A program made the position numbers and the translations under genes. A stretch of 64,000 bases of DNA from an uncultured Granulosicoccaceae bacterium (lineage in GTDB: Bacteria > Pseudomonadota > Gammaproteobacteria > Granulosicoccales > Granulosicoccaceae): contig CALHOU010000021.1 in NCBI GenBank assembly GCA_938035945.1, forward strand, positions 1 through 64,000. Reading direction: 5' to 3'. Shown here piece after piece: positions 17,784-26,591 of this stretch; the stretch's first letter is position 1; every line of letters begins with the position of its first letter. Under the pieces are notes generated by a model. It was not told the DNA's origin. It made no database searches and was given only the letters and a program-made list of their open reading frames with translations.

Positions 17784-19346
17784 ATGTATCAAAGTAATTT
17801 CAGTCGTCTGCTAAAAACTCCATTCGCTTTGATAGCGATACCGTTGTTCGTGTGTTTTGTTTACAGCACAATCGCAAAGGCGGATATCGGTGAACAAGAT
17901 TTAGTCCTACCCCTATACAAATCTAAAATTATTGGCCTGGACAAAAAACCAATGCGTGTCTCGCTTGGTAATCCTTCAATAGCGGATATTGTTGTTCTGC
18001 GTAATGACCAAGTGCATGTGGTGGCCAAAACCCTTGGAACCACCAATGTAGTTTTTTGGGACAGACAAGATCGAATTTTTCAATCGATAAATATTGAAGT
18101 TACACACGATCTGGCATTGCTGAAGAAAAAGCTGCATAACATGATGCCGAACGAGTCTATTCGTGTTTTTTCCGCGCAGGAAAAGTTGATTTTAGCCGGT
18201 GAGGTAAGTTCTGCATCAAATGTTGGGGCGGCAGTTAAGGTCGCACAAGGCTATCTACCTGGCTGCAGCACAGAGTCTGGCGGCACGGGCGAGGGCAAAG
18301 AAGCGTCAGCGTCTTGTGGGAGCGCCGAAGTTGTTAACCTGCTAGAAGTGGTAGGCAGTCAGCAGATCATGCTGGAAGTAAAAGTGGCGGAGATGTCTAG
18401 AACGTTTCTACGCTCTTTGGATACTGATTTAAATTTATTGAATTTCCAATCCGGTGCCGGTGCCATAAATGGTGGTGGTTCATGGCCAAATGTTTTAATC
18501 GATAACGAAGAAATTCCATTTTTGGCCGCAGGTATTCCTGATGGAACAGTGCCGGTTATCGGTCCGTCAGTATCCAAGTTCCAATCCAGTACTCCCAGTA
18601 TCAGCGATAAAGGTTTGTACTTTCAAGATTTGGTTGGAGATAATTTTTTTCTGGCAGCTTTGGAGCTATCCAGATCAAACGGTTTGGCAAAAGTACTGGC
18701 TGAGCCGAATCTTACAACTTTGACGGGGCGTCCAGCTGAATTCATATCTGGTGGTGAGTTCCCTGTACCGGTTCCTCAAGATGGTCGCACGAGCATTGTA
18801 TTTAAAGACTACGGAGTAAACGTAAAGTTTATACCCACCATCCTCGATCTTGATCGCATCAGCCTGGATCTGGACATTATCGTTAGCGAGTTGTCTGAAG
18901 GGCGGCAAGTCAGTATCGCATCGACCGGTGCAAATTCAGTATTTTCAATTCCAACGCTCACCAAGCGAGGTGTGTCGAGCACGGTTGAATTGGCTGATGG
19001 TCAAACCATTGGTATTGCCGGGCTCATCCAAGATAATGTTCGCGAAGTCATCACTAAACTACCTGGAATTGCAGACATTCCTGTACTTGGCCAGTTGTTT
19101 CGAAGTCAGGAATTTATTTCGGGCCAAACCGAGCTAGTAATTTTTGTTACCGCACATCTTGCTAATCCGATAGACAGTGATCAGATCAAGTTACCCACAG
19201 ACAGTTTTGTTCCTCCCAGCGATCTGGAGTTCTACTTATTAGGGCGTATGGAAGGCCGGAGCGCTGATGCGGGCGCAAATGCGCCAACTTCTTCAACGCC
19301 TTTGGCAGGTGGGGTGGAAGGGGTTACATTCGGGCACGATTTATAG
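17784..19346 (+). CDS. rcpA: Tad secretin (CpaC/RcpA)
   Basis: A 520-residue outer membrane secretin forming the pilus exit channel. A signal peptide spans about residues 12-33. The N-terminal domain contains the typical SLGNPSIADIVVLRNDQVHV and GTTNVVFWD. The middle has QQIMLEVKVAEMSR. The secretin core shows LAKVLAEPNLTTLTG, GGEFPVPVPQ, GVNVKFIPT, TLTKRGVSSTVEL and the closing LPGIADIPVLGQLFRS. It is in the Tad operon after rcpC and before a small lipoprotein that may act as its pilotin. Confidence 0.94.
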   Translation: MYQSNFSRLLKTPFALIAIPLFVCFVYSTIAKADIGEQDLVLPLYKSKIIGLDKKPMRVSLGNPSIADIVVLRNDQVHVVAKTLGTTNVVFWDRQDRIFQSINIEVTHDLALLKKKLHNMMPNESIRVFSAQEKLILAGEVSSASNVGAAVKVAQGYLPGCSTESGGTGEGKEASASCGSAEVVNLLEVVGSQQIMLEVKVAEMSRTFLRSLDTDLNLLNFQSGAGAINGGGSWPNVLIDNEEIPFLAAGIPDGTVPVIGPSVSKFQSSTPSISDKGLYFQDLVGDNFFLAALELSRSNGLAKVLAEPNLTTLTGRPAEFISGGEFPVPVPQDGRTSIVFKDYGVNVKFIPTILDLDRISLDLDIIVSELSEGRQVSIASTGANSVFSIPTLTKRGVSSTVELADGQTIGIAGLIQDNVREVITKLPGIADIPVLGQLFRSQEFISGQTELVIFVTAHLANPIDSDQIKLPTDSFVPPSDLEFYLLGRMEGRSADAGANAPTSSTPLAGGVEGVTFGHDL

Positions 19347-19355
19347 GAGCGACAG

Positions 19356-19649
19356 ATGACACAAATTTCTCAAATAAAAATGATTAAGCCGTTTGCTTTG
19401 AGCTGTGTGGTGTTGCTTGCCTCGTGCACGTGGTCAGACCCTGTGCGAGTGCAAGATGATTTTGGTAACTCAGTACGACATATGGTGGACCAACAGACAA
19501 AACGTAACAATGAACCCTTATCTAATGATGTGCAAAAGCCTGGCGCACTTGATGGTGACTCTGCGATCAACAGCCTAGGTCAATATCGGACAGCTCAGAA
19601 ACGTACAGTTATTAAAAAATCTCTCGATACTTTTGAGCTTAATCAGTAG
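19356..19649 (+). CDS. small Tad-locus lipoprotein (CpaD-like position)
   Basis: A 97-residue lipoprotein. A hydrophobic signal ends in LLASC near residue 24. The mature part is short and polar, with DPVRVQDDFGNSVRHMVDQQ. This segment recalls the start of CpaD/RcpB-type proteins, which follow the secretin in Tad loci, but this protein is far shorter than CpaD. It may help secretin insertion. It lies 9 bases after rcpA and before the TadG-like gene. Confidence 0.7.
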   Translation: MTQISQIKMIKPFALSCVVLLASCTWSDPVRVQDDFGNSVRHMVDQQTKRNNEPLSNDVQKPGALDGDSAINSLGQYRTAQKRTVIKKSLDTFELNQ

Positions 19650-19664
19650 GCGGTCTTGATAGCA

Positions 19665-21035
19665 ATGGAGAATTATTTAACAAGGTCGCCAATTCCTTCC
19701 TCGAAGCGTCAGCAAGGAGCAATGCTGCCCATTGTGGCTCTGGGCATGGTCATTATTCTTGGCATTGCCGGGCTTGCAATCGATAGTAGTCACATGTTTT
19801 TAAACAGTACTCGATTGCAAAATGCGCTAGATGCCGCCGCTTTAAGTGCAGCCAAAACCCTGAATCGCTCGGGTGGAAATACCCAGTTGGCCAGTGAGCA
19901 TGGCACTGAAGCTTTTAATTTGCATCTGATAGATGAGCTGGATAATACCGATGTAACTTTAGAATTTCATTACGCCAAAACTCTAAACCCTTTTCAGGCC
20001 ACTGATGTAGATGCGCGTTTTGTTCGTGTATCTGTTAAAGACTACGAACAACAGTTTTGGATTGCGCAGGTTCTACCTGGCGTTGAAGATTCTGCGGTAC
20101 TAGGCGCAACGGCGGTAGCTGGCCCTATTCCGTTAGGCAGTGGCAAAGTGTGTGATATTGCGCCGATGATCGTGTGTGGCGACCCAAGTGATACCGATAG
20201 CTCCGATGGGACTTTTCTGGGCATGAACTTTGGTGACGAAGCATTTGTTCAATGCATTAAATCCAGCCGTAACAATTTTGGTGCGGATGATAGCAGTCGC
20301 AGTATTAAACGGGCCAAGGGTGGCAATGGGAACGGGAACAATGGAAACGGTAGTGGCAATGGTGGTACTGATACAGGCAACGGAAACGGAAACGGAAACG
20401 GAAATGGCAACGGAAACGGAAACGGAAACTCCAACAGCGATATTCCACCTGAATGCCAACCACCGATTGATAGTATCGGTCCGGGAAACTTCCAGTTATC
20501 TCAGTTAAGTTGTGGTAGTGGGGCGAACTGTGTTCGTTTGTCATTAGCAGGCGAAGTGGGCAGCTGTGCGGAGAGCGGCGGTAGCATTACAACAAAGCCG
20601 GGTAATGCGGTAGGACCCACAGCACAAGGATTAAATACTCGATTTGGAATCTATCAAGGGCCGACCAATGCTAACGATCATCCGCCAGATCTAGTGTCAC
20701 AATACCCGCTAACTTACTTGCAGTACGAAGCTGCCTACTATAACGAGCAATATGATCAACCCAACGGCACCGCGCAACGAAGAATTTTGGCGGTACCGAT
20801 TGGTAACTGTAGCGTGGCAAGCAGTGGTGTAACCAGTATTCCGATCTTGGGTTTTGGTTGTTATTTTTTAACTCAACCAACGCAGGGCACCGGGCAGAAT
20901 AATTGGATTATCGGCCACTTGATTGAAGGTTGTGAAGTGGGTGGGACGCCGGGTGAAACACCAGAGAAAACTGGGCAGGGCTATTCGGCTTACAAAATCA
21001 TTTTGTACAATGATCCGGATAACCGCGCATCGTGA
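19665..21035 (+). CDS. TadG-like pilus assembly protein with Gly-Asn repeat
   Basis: About 456 residues. The N-terminus is the TadG/TadE-type pseudopilin-like helix: QQGAMLPIVALGMVIILGIA followed by LAIDSSHMFLNSTRLQNALD and AAALSAAK. The remainder should be periplasmic. Around residues 221-258 lies a low-complexity Gly-Asn stretch encoded by nine GGAAAC-type hexamers plus looser repeats. Several paired cysteines flank it. No vWA MIDAS motif is evident, unlike classical TadG. A TTG nine bases upstream, closer to an AGGCGG sequence, is an alternative start. Confidence 0.8.
   Translation: MENYLTRSPIPSSKRQQGAMLPIVALGMVIILGIAGLAIDSSHMFLNSTRLQNALDAAALSAAKTLNRSGGNTQLASEHGTEAFNLHLIDELDNTDVTLEFHYAKTLNPFQATDVDARFVRVSVKDYEQQFWIAQVLPGVEDSAVLGATAVAGPIPLGSGKVCDIAPMIVCGDPSDTDSSDGTFLGMNFGDEAFVQCIKSSRNNFGADDSSRSIKRAKGGNGNGNNGNGSGNGGTDTGNGNGNGNGNGNGNGNGNSNSDIPPECQPPIDSIGPGNFQLSQLSCGSGANCVRLSLAGEVGSCAESGGSITTKPGNAVGPTAQGLNTRFGIYQGPTNANDHPPDLVSQYPLTYLQYEAAYYNEQYDQPNGTAQRRILAVPIGNCSVASSGVTSIPILGFGCYFLTQPTQGTGQNNWIIGHLIEGCEVGGTPGETPEKTGQGYSAYKIILYNDPDNRAS
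20376..20429 (+). repeat. hexanucleotide (GGAAAC)n coding repeat
   Basis: Nine tandem hexamers, mostly GGAAAC with GGCAAC and GGAAAT variants, encode alternating Gly and Asn inside the TadG-like gene. Looser copies of the same unit start near 20322. Loss or gain of a unit would keep the frame. Confidence 0.9.
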
Positions 21036-21523
21036 GCACGTTAAGCGCAAATCTATGCGGGCTAAAAGATAGGCAGCAAGGCATCGCCTTAGTCGAGCTC
21101 GCAATCGCTATACCAGCCATGCTGGTAATGATGCTGCTCACAGCTGAGATTTCCCGAGCGATGTATCAATACAACACACTAACTAAAGTCGTTCGCGATG
21201 GCTCGCGCGCTGTATCTTCACACGTATTAAGAGGTAGTCCAGGCTCTGGGCTTACTAGCGATGAGCTACAAACGATAAAGCATCTGGTTATAGCAGGAAA
21301 ACCGCAAGGTGGTGCTGCACTCTTATCGGGATTAACCGAAGACAATGTATCTGTATTGGTCAGTCGCGTGGGTTCTAGCGCTCCTCAACGCTATTACGTT
21401 GAAGTGTCGGCCGACTATAGTTACACGCCGATTTTTGCATCTGTTGGTGGTAGTGGTTTTCTACCACAAAGTTTTCGATTCGATTTTATATTAAGCGCGC
21501 GCAGCAGTATGAGGGCCGAATGA
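21032..21523 (+). CDS. tadE: TadE-like pseudopilin
   Basis: A 163-residue protein with the TadE signature: RQQGIALVELAIAIPAMLVM, Glu at position five after the processing site, and one membrane helix. The rest is a periplasmic domain with DGSRAVSSHVLRG. It starts at a GTG overlapping the TadG-like stop by four bases and ends overlapping the next gene by four bases, so the three are translated together. Likely a minor pilin processed by TadV. Confidence 0.88.
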   Translation: MSTLSANLCGLKDRQQGIALVELAIAIPAMLVMMLLTAEISRAMYQYNTLTKVVRDGSRAVSSHVLRGSPGSGLTSDELQTIKHLVIAGKPQGGAALLSGLTEDNVSVLVSRVGSSAPQRYYVEVSADYSYTPIFASVGGSGFLPQSFRFDFILSARSSMRAE

Positions 21524-22014
21524 ATAGGTCTGCCTACATTAAACAGCAGCGTGGTGCTTACACAGTTGAATTTGCCTTTGCTATTGGTATTTTCTTGCTT
21601 TTGCTATTCGCTGTTATAGAAATAGGTAGGCTGTTTTATACATGGTCGGCTTTGAATTTAGTAACCCAACGTGGCGCCAGGGTAGCTGCGGTTTGCCCGG
21701 TAAACGATGCTCTGATCGCACAAATTGCTGTGTTTGGCTCAAATGAATCTGAAGTTTCAACGATAATACCCGGTGTCACGTCCGACAACGTTGCTTTGGC
21801 CTATTACGATGAAAATGGTGCGCCTAGTACCGCGTACGAGGACATTACGTATGTCAACGTTAGCATCACCAATTACACGCACAAATTGCTTATCCCGGTT
21901 TTTTTTAGCGATAACCTTGCACGAGATATTTTAGCGCCAACATTCTCAACTACCTTGCCGGTAGAGAGCTTGGGTTACAACCCAAGTGCTGAGAACAGGG
22001 TTTGTTTTGCTTGA
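21520..22014 (+). CDS. tadF: TadF/TadE-like pseudopilin
   Basis: A 164-residue second TadE-family pseudopilin: QQRGAYTVEFAFAIGIFLLL with Glu near +5, then VIEIGRLFYTWSALNLVTQRGARVAAVCP. This pattern is shared by TadE and TadF. Assignment as tadF rests on its place directly after tadE. The ATGA overlap with the upstream gene indicates translational coupling. Confidence 0.85.
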   Translation: MNRSAYIKQQRGAYTVEFAFAIGIFLLLLFAVIEIGRLFYTWSALNLVTQRGARVAAVCPVNDALIAQIAVFGSNESEVSTIIPGVTSDNVALAYYDENGAPSTAYEDITYVNVSITNYTHKLLIPVFFSDNLARDILAPTFSTTLPVESLGYNPSAENRVCFA

Positions 22015-22044
22015 AGTGCTATCGCGCTTTGGTTGAGAATAACT

Positions 22045-23229
22045 ATGAACAATGAATTACGCATAATGTTGGTCAGTCATTCTAGCTCTGCGCTTAACAA
22101 GTTGGAAAGTGCGCTGGAAGATGCTACGGATATTGTAAGCACACGTACGTTACTGAATGAAGAAGACTACTACCCTAAAGTATCCGATGCTTTAACCACT
22201 GATGTCATTGTTGTGGCTTTGTCGGACACGTGGGAGAGCATGCTCTCTGCATTTGCGGAGAATAATAAAAATGGCAACCGTATAGCCACTGTTGTGGTTG
22301 GACCAGATAACGAACCACAAATCATAAAGTATGCCCTTAGGGCAGGCGCCTCAGACTACGTAGGAGAATCGGATGACAAGGGCGTTTTTATCGACGCGAT
22401 AAAAAATGCTGCCATTAACAAATCACCCGTAAATGACTCCGCCAGTGATTTTACGTTGTTCGTCACTCCGAAGGGTGGGGCCGGTAACAGCACGCTGGTA
22501 GTAAATCTGGCACATATACTCTCCGAGCGATCTGATACAAGCGTGCTAGCGATGGATTTGGATATCCAGTACGGTAATTTGCCTCTGTTCTACAACGAAA
22601 AACCAAGTACCCGATTAGCCAATGCGCTGATGAATGATGAACCCATTGACAGTACTATGTTATCTACCTGTATGAGTCATGCTGGAAAAAAGCCTGCGGT
22701 ATTGGCAACTTATTCCGATCAAGTTGTGTCGTCATGGGAACTTAATCCACAACAGGTAAGTGATCTGTTCACCTTGTTGGCTGCTCAATACAGTCATGTT
22801 TTGGTGGATTTGCCACGTTCGATAGACCCGCTAACATTTTATGCACTGGAGCGCGCCAATAAAATTTGCGTGATTGTTCAGCAAACATTATCCGATATGC
22901 GAATTGCGAATCAGTATATTCGATTGTTGCTGGATCAGGGGATCGCGTCCGATTCGATTTGTATCATTATTAACAGACACGAAAAACGCAATACCATTCG
23001 TCAGCAAGATTATGCATTGGCGTTTCAAGGCTTTGATATCTTTGTCATACCCAATGATTATAAACGTGTAAATTTCGCAACTGATAACACGGTTGCTCTG
23101 GTTGATCGGTGGAAGTCTGCTCAAATATCCAAGTCTTTGATGGAAGTTAGTAATCAACTTTGGCCTCATCAAAGCGAATCGAAGCAGTCCATGTTCTCGT
23201 TAGCTAAACATTCCGGAAAGGCGGCCTAG
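22045..23229 (+). CDS. tadZ: Tad localisation ATPase TadZ/CpaE
   Basis: About 394 residues. The N-terminal 120 residues form an atypical receiver-like domain. The C-terminal part is a MinD/ParA-type ATPase, expected to place the pilus machine at the pole. The P-loop reads PKGGAGNSTL rather than KGGxGKT/S, as in other TadZ/CpaE proteins that have lost the canonical lysine. The Walker B region is VLAMDLDIQYGNL and VLVDLPRS. The ATG at 22045 is preferred over a TTG twelve bases upstream. It precedes the secretion ATPase gene by nine bases. Confidence 0.9.
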   Translation: MNNELRIMLVSHSSSALNKLESALEDATDIVSTRTLLNEEDYYPKVSDALTTDVIVVALSDTWESMLSAFAENNKNGNRIATVVVGPDNEPQIIKYALRAGASDYVGESDDKGVFIDAIKNAAINKSPVNDSASDFTLFVTPKGGAGNSTLVVNLAHILSERSDTSVLAMDLDIQYGNLPLFYNEKPSTRLANALMNDEPIDSTMLSTCMSHAGKKPAVLATYSDQVVSSWELNPQQVSDLFTLLAAQYSHVLVDLPRSIDPLTFYALERANKICVIVQQTLSDMRIANQYIRLLLDQGIASDSICIIINRHEKRNTIRQQDYALAFQGFDIFVIPNDYKRVNFATDNTVALVDRWKSAQISKSLMEVSNQLWPHQSESKQSMFSLAKHSGKAA

Positions 23230-23238
23230 TCATCTATT

Positions 23239-24639
23239 ATGGATAAGAAAATAAAAACAAACTTACGTTTAGCCAGTGTTAATGATAACTCAGTGAAATC
23301 ATCCACCGGGTTGAAGAAAGCAGAGTTAAGCACCAGTCGGTTAACGGATACCGATGAAGTTGGAGATAACAATTGGATTAGGCGTACGCATGAGTCATTG
23401 CTGAATGTGCTTGACCTTTCACGCATCACCAGCATGCCGCCAGACAAGGCTCGTGTGCAAATTAGAGAAGCCGCCACTAAACTACTAGACGAAGCGAATG
23501 CGCCCTTGGCTGCTAGCACCAGACAGCGTGTGGTTAAGGGTGTCGAAAACGAAATACTGGGATATGGCCCACTCGAACTTCTGTTGGAAGACCCGACAAT
23601 TTCCGATATTTTGGTTAATCGTTACGATGATGTGTATGTGGAAAGGAAGGGAAAGCTGGAGAAGGCGACGACCCAATTCAGAGATAACCAGCATCTACTA
23701 AATATAATTAATCGTATTGTGTCGAACGTAGGGCGGCGAATAGATGAATCGTCGCCGATGGTTGATGCTAGGTTGCACGATGGTAGTCGTGTTAATGCCA
23801 TTATTCCTCCATTGGCATTAGATGGTCCCGCAATGTCAATTCGTCGTTTTATAAAAGATAAATTATCTACCGAAGATTTAATCAATATTGGCTCCATGAA
23901 TGATGCGATGGCAGAGGTGCTTGCGGCGATTGTGAAATCGGAGCTAAATATTGTTGTGTCAGGTGGCACTGGCACAGGTAAAACAACCATTCTTAATATC
24001 TTGTCGAGCCACATTGGCCGCACCGAGCGAATAATAACGATTGAAGATTCTGCCGAATTGCAGTTACAGCAGCCACATGTCGTAAGGCTAGAAACACGTC
24101 CGCAAAATATTGAAGGCAAAGGTGCAATATCGCAGCGTGAATTGGTCACGAATTCTCTGCGTATGCGACCCGATAGAGTCATTATTGGTGAGGTGCGTGG
24201 TGGAGAAGCGCTTGACATGCTGCAAGCCATGAATACAGGACATGACGGTTCTTTGGCCACCTTGCATGCAAACACACCTCGCGATGCAATCAGTCGATTA
24301 GAAAATATGGTCAGCATGGCTGGTTTGAAACTACCGACAAGTGCAATGCGATCTCAAATTGCGTCGGCTGTTGACGTGATACTGCAGCTGGAGCGTATGG
24401 AGGATGGTAAAAGACGTATAACCAGTATTACCGAAATCCAAGGCATGGAAGGAGACGTTATCACCATGAGTGAAATTTTCAACTTCACTAGAACGGGCTT
24501 GGATGAGCAAGGAAACATCACAGGATATTTTACCGCAACGGGTGTTGTACCAAAATTCTATGAGAAATTGAAACAACGTGGTTCGGATATGTCCCCCAGC
24601 TTATTTAAACCAAGAACGATTACGCGGAAGGCGTCGTAG
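23239..24639 (+). CDS. tadA: Tad secretion ATPase TadA/CpaF
   Basis: A 466-residue type II/IV secretion ATPase powering Flp pilus assembly. The N-terminal domain includes GYGPLELLLEDPTISDILVN. Then come RIVSNVGRRIDESSPMVDAR, the Walker A GGTGTGKTT near residue 240, the Asp box ITIEDSAELQL, Walker B MRPDRVIIGEVRGGEALDML and the His box TGHDGSLATLHAN. All motifs are intact. Its stop overlaps the tadB start by one base. Confidence 0.96.
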   Translation: MDKKIKTNLRLASVNDNSVKSSTGLKKAELSTSRLTDTDEVGDNNWIRRTHESLLNVLDLSRITSMPPDKARVQIREAATKLLDEANAPLAASTRQRVVKGVENEILGYGPLELLLEDPTISDILVNRYDDVYVERKGKLEKATTQFRDNQHLLNIINRIVSNVGRRIDESSPMVDARLHDGSRVNAIIPPLALDGPAMSIRRFIKDKLSTEDLINIGSMNDAMAEVLAAIVKSELNIVVSGGTGTGKTTILNILSSHIGRTERIITIEDSAELQLQQPHVVRLETRPQNIEGKGAISQRELVTNSLRMRPDRVIIGEVRGGEALDMLQAMNTGHDGSLATLHANTPRDAISRLENMVSMAGLKLPTSAMRSQIASAVDVILQLERMEDGKRRITSITEIQGMEGDVITMSEIFNFTRTGLDEQGNITGYFTATGVVPKFYEKLKQRGSDMSPSLFKPRTITRKAS

Positions 24640-25604
24640 TGTCAACCTATTACGCCATTGGATTTTCTGCACTGGTTTTTGCGTTTGTTCTGATACTTTT
24701 TTCAGCGCTGATTGTTCCCACTTTTAGTTCTGACGCTCAAGCCGGGCGGAAAATGCGTAAACGTATCCAAGCGACGTTATCGGCTGATGACGATCAATCG
24801 CTTATTAGAGATGGCTACGCTGATTCGGGAAGTTATGACAGCGCTGGATTTAGTGCTACGGTTTTAAATAAAATCGAAACAAAAATTAGACACGCTGGTC
24901 TTAAAGTTACAGTTAAAAAAATAGTTTTCATGTCGTTTGCTTGTGCCGCGGTGGCGATGACCGTTGTGCTCATCCTATCGCAGTCATGGCTTTTTGCCAT
25001 GGGTGCCGGCGCAATGCTCCTGTTTTTCCCATACGTTCGTTTGTGTAAATTGGCACGCCGCAGAGTTGATTTATTTGAACAGCAGTTGCCCGAAGCACTT
25101 GATGTGATGTCACGAGCATTAAAGGTAGGGCATCCGTTCAACGAAACTCTTAATTTTGTCGGTGAAGAAATGGATAATCCCATTGCCGAAGAATTCAGTC
25201 GTGTGTTCTCCGACATGAACTACGGTCAACCCTCAAAAGCGGCCTTCCAAGCACTACTCGAAAGAGTTCCCAGTGTTGGCTTACAAACTTTAGTTACCGC
25301 CGTGTTAATACAACAAGAGAGTGGTGGAGCACTTGCAGAGATTTTGGACAAAGTAGCGGATGTCATTCGAGGGCGATTTCGATTACAACGCAAACTAAAA
25401 AGTTTGTCGGCAGAGGGGCGGATGTCAGCCTGGGTGCTGACCATGATTCCGTTTGTTTTGGCTGGCATGCTCAGTGTTGTTTCTCCTGACTACCTGCCGG
25501 TTTTGTTTTCTGATGAGTTGGGGCGGAAGATAATTGGTGTCGGTATTGGTCTGTTGTGCCTTGGCGCATTGTGGATCAAGATGATCATTAATATCAGGGT
25601 GTGA
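24639..25604 (+). CDS. tadB: Tad inner membrane platform protein TadB
   Basis: A 321-residue type II secretion F-domain protein with an N-terminal helix, a pair of helices near 95-135, the T2SSF core (LPEALDVMSRALKVGHPFNE and LLERVPSVGLQTLVTAVLIQ) and two C-terminal helices. GTG start overlaps the tadA stop. It should form the inner membrane platform with TadC. Confidence 0.93.
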   Translation: MSTYYAIGFSALVFAFVLILFSALIVPTFSSDAQAGRKMRKRIQATLSADDDQSLIRDGYADSGSYDSAGFSATVLNKIETKIRHAGLKVTVKKIVFMSFACAAVAMTVVLILSQSWLFAMGAGAMLLFFPYVRLCKLARRRVDLFEQQLPEALDVMSRALKVGHPFNETLNFVGEEMDNPIAEEFSRVFSDMNYGQPSKAAFQALLERVPSVGLQTLVTAVLIQQESGGALAEILDKVADVIRGRFRLQRKLKSLSAEGRMSAWVLTMIPFVLAGMLSVVSPDYLPVLFSDELGRKIIGVGIGLLCLGALWIKMIINIRV

Positions 25605-25623
25605 CCAGGATTCTAAGTGAATA

Positions 25624-26589
25624 ATGATAAATGATTTAAATCAAGCTTTATCAGGTGTCATTGCCTACTTTACCAACTCTAAATTGTTGTTTGCTTTGAT
25701 AGTGGGTATGAGTATTACCTTCTTCTTAGTGGCTGCATTTAATATCATTAATAGTGTAATGAATCCGGTGCGTAGACAAATGCGCGACTTGTCATTGGTT
25801 GGTGATTCAACAGGACGTAAGCGCTCCACGGATATCTTAGATAACAGCGTTTTATCCATGCAGCGTTTTTTGTTGCCCAAGTCAGAAAAAGAGATTTACC
25901 GCACGCGTAAACGCCTGGAAACGGCTGGGCTACGTCGCGTTAGCGACATGGTGTATTTTTATTTGGCGAAAATAACTTTCTCTCTCGTATGCGGGATAAT
26001 TGCGCTAGTACTTAGCAGCCGTAATCCAGATATGGGTGCGGCAGAAATGTTGTTTTCCGTCTGCCTTGGTTTCGCCATTGGGATGATAATTCCAAGTTAT
26101 ATACTGGATAAAAAAATCAAGTCGCGGAAGATGCGCATTATTAATGGTTTTCCCGACATGCTCGATTTGCTGGTGGCGTGTTCGGAAGCAGGTCTGGGTT
26201 TGAACTCCTCGATTCAGCGCGTTAGCAAAGAAATTCACTTGGCTCATCGCGATTTGGCTTGGGAGCTAAAAAAAGTAAACTCTGAAATGTTAGCCGGTAT
26301 TGACCAAATTGAAGCGCTGAAGGGTTTGTCACAGAGGACTGAAATCGAAGAAATATCCGGTTTCGTGGCCATGTTGTGTCAAAGCGTACGCTTTGGTACC
26401 GGAATTGCTGAAACATTGAGAATATACGCAGACGAATTTCGAGATAAACGCATGCAGCGAGCTGAAGAGGCCGCGCAAAAAGTGGGAACCAAGCTATTAT
26501 TTCCACTGGTGTTATGCATGTTTCCCTCGTTCTTTATTGTGGCCGTTGGGCCAGCTGCCGTATCAATGATGAAAGCCTTTGGAAATTAG
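25624..26589 (+). CDS. tadC: Tad inner membrane platform protein TadC
   Basis: A 321-residue second F-domain protein with the same length as TadB. The core reads GFPDMLDLLVACSEAGLGLNSSIQRV and LCQSVRFGTGIAETLRIYADEFRDKRMQRAEE, then KVGTKLLFPLVLCMFPSFFIV as the last helix. Several membrane segments at 20-45 and 95-150. It follows tadB by 19 bases and precedes the TPR lipoprotein by two. Confidence 0.93.
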   Translation: MINDLNQALSGVIAYFTNSKLLFALIVGMSITFFLVAAFNIINSVMNPVRRQMRDLSLVGDSTGRKRSTDILDNSVLSMQRFLLPKSEKEIYRTRKRLETAGLRRVSDMVYFYLAKITFSLVCGIIALVLSSRNPDMGAAEMLFSVCLGFAIGMIIPSYILDKKIKSRKMRIINGFPDMLDLLVACSEAGLGLNSSIQRVSKEIHLAHRDLAWELKKVNSEMLAGIDQIEALKGLSQRTEIEEISGFVAMLCQSVRFGTGIAETLRIYADEFRDKRMQRAEEAAQKVGTKLLFPLVLCMFPSFFIVAVGPAAVSMMKAFGN

Positions 26590-26591
26590 CT

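Noticed and set aside
20133-20544. Antisense open frames rich in Phe/Pro or Val/Ser over the Gly-Asn tract, and a possible CRISPR-like array
   Set aside because: The frames are the mirror of the GGAAAC repeat. The repeat unit is six bases without spacers, so it is not CRISPR.
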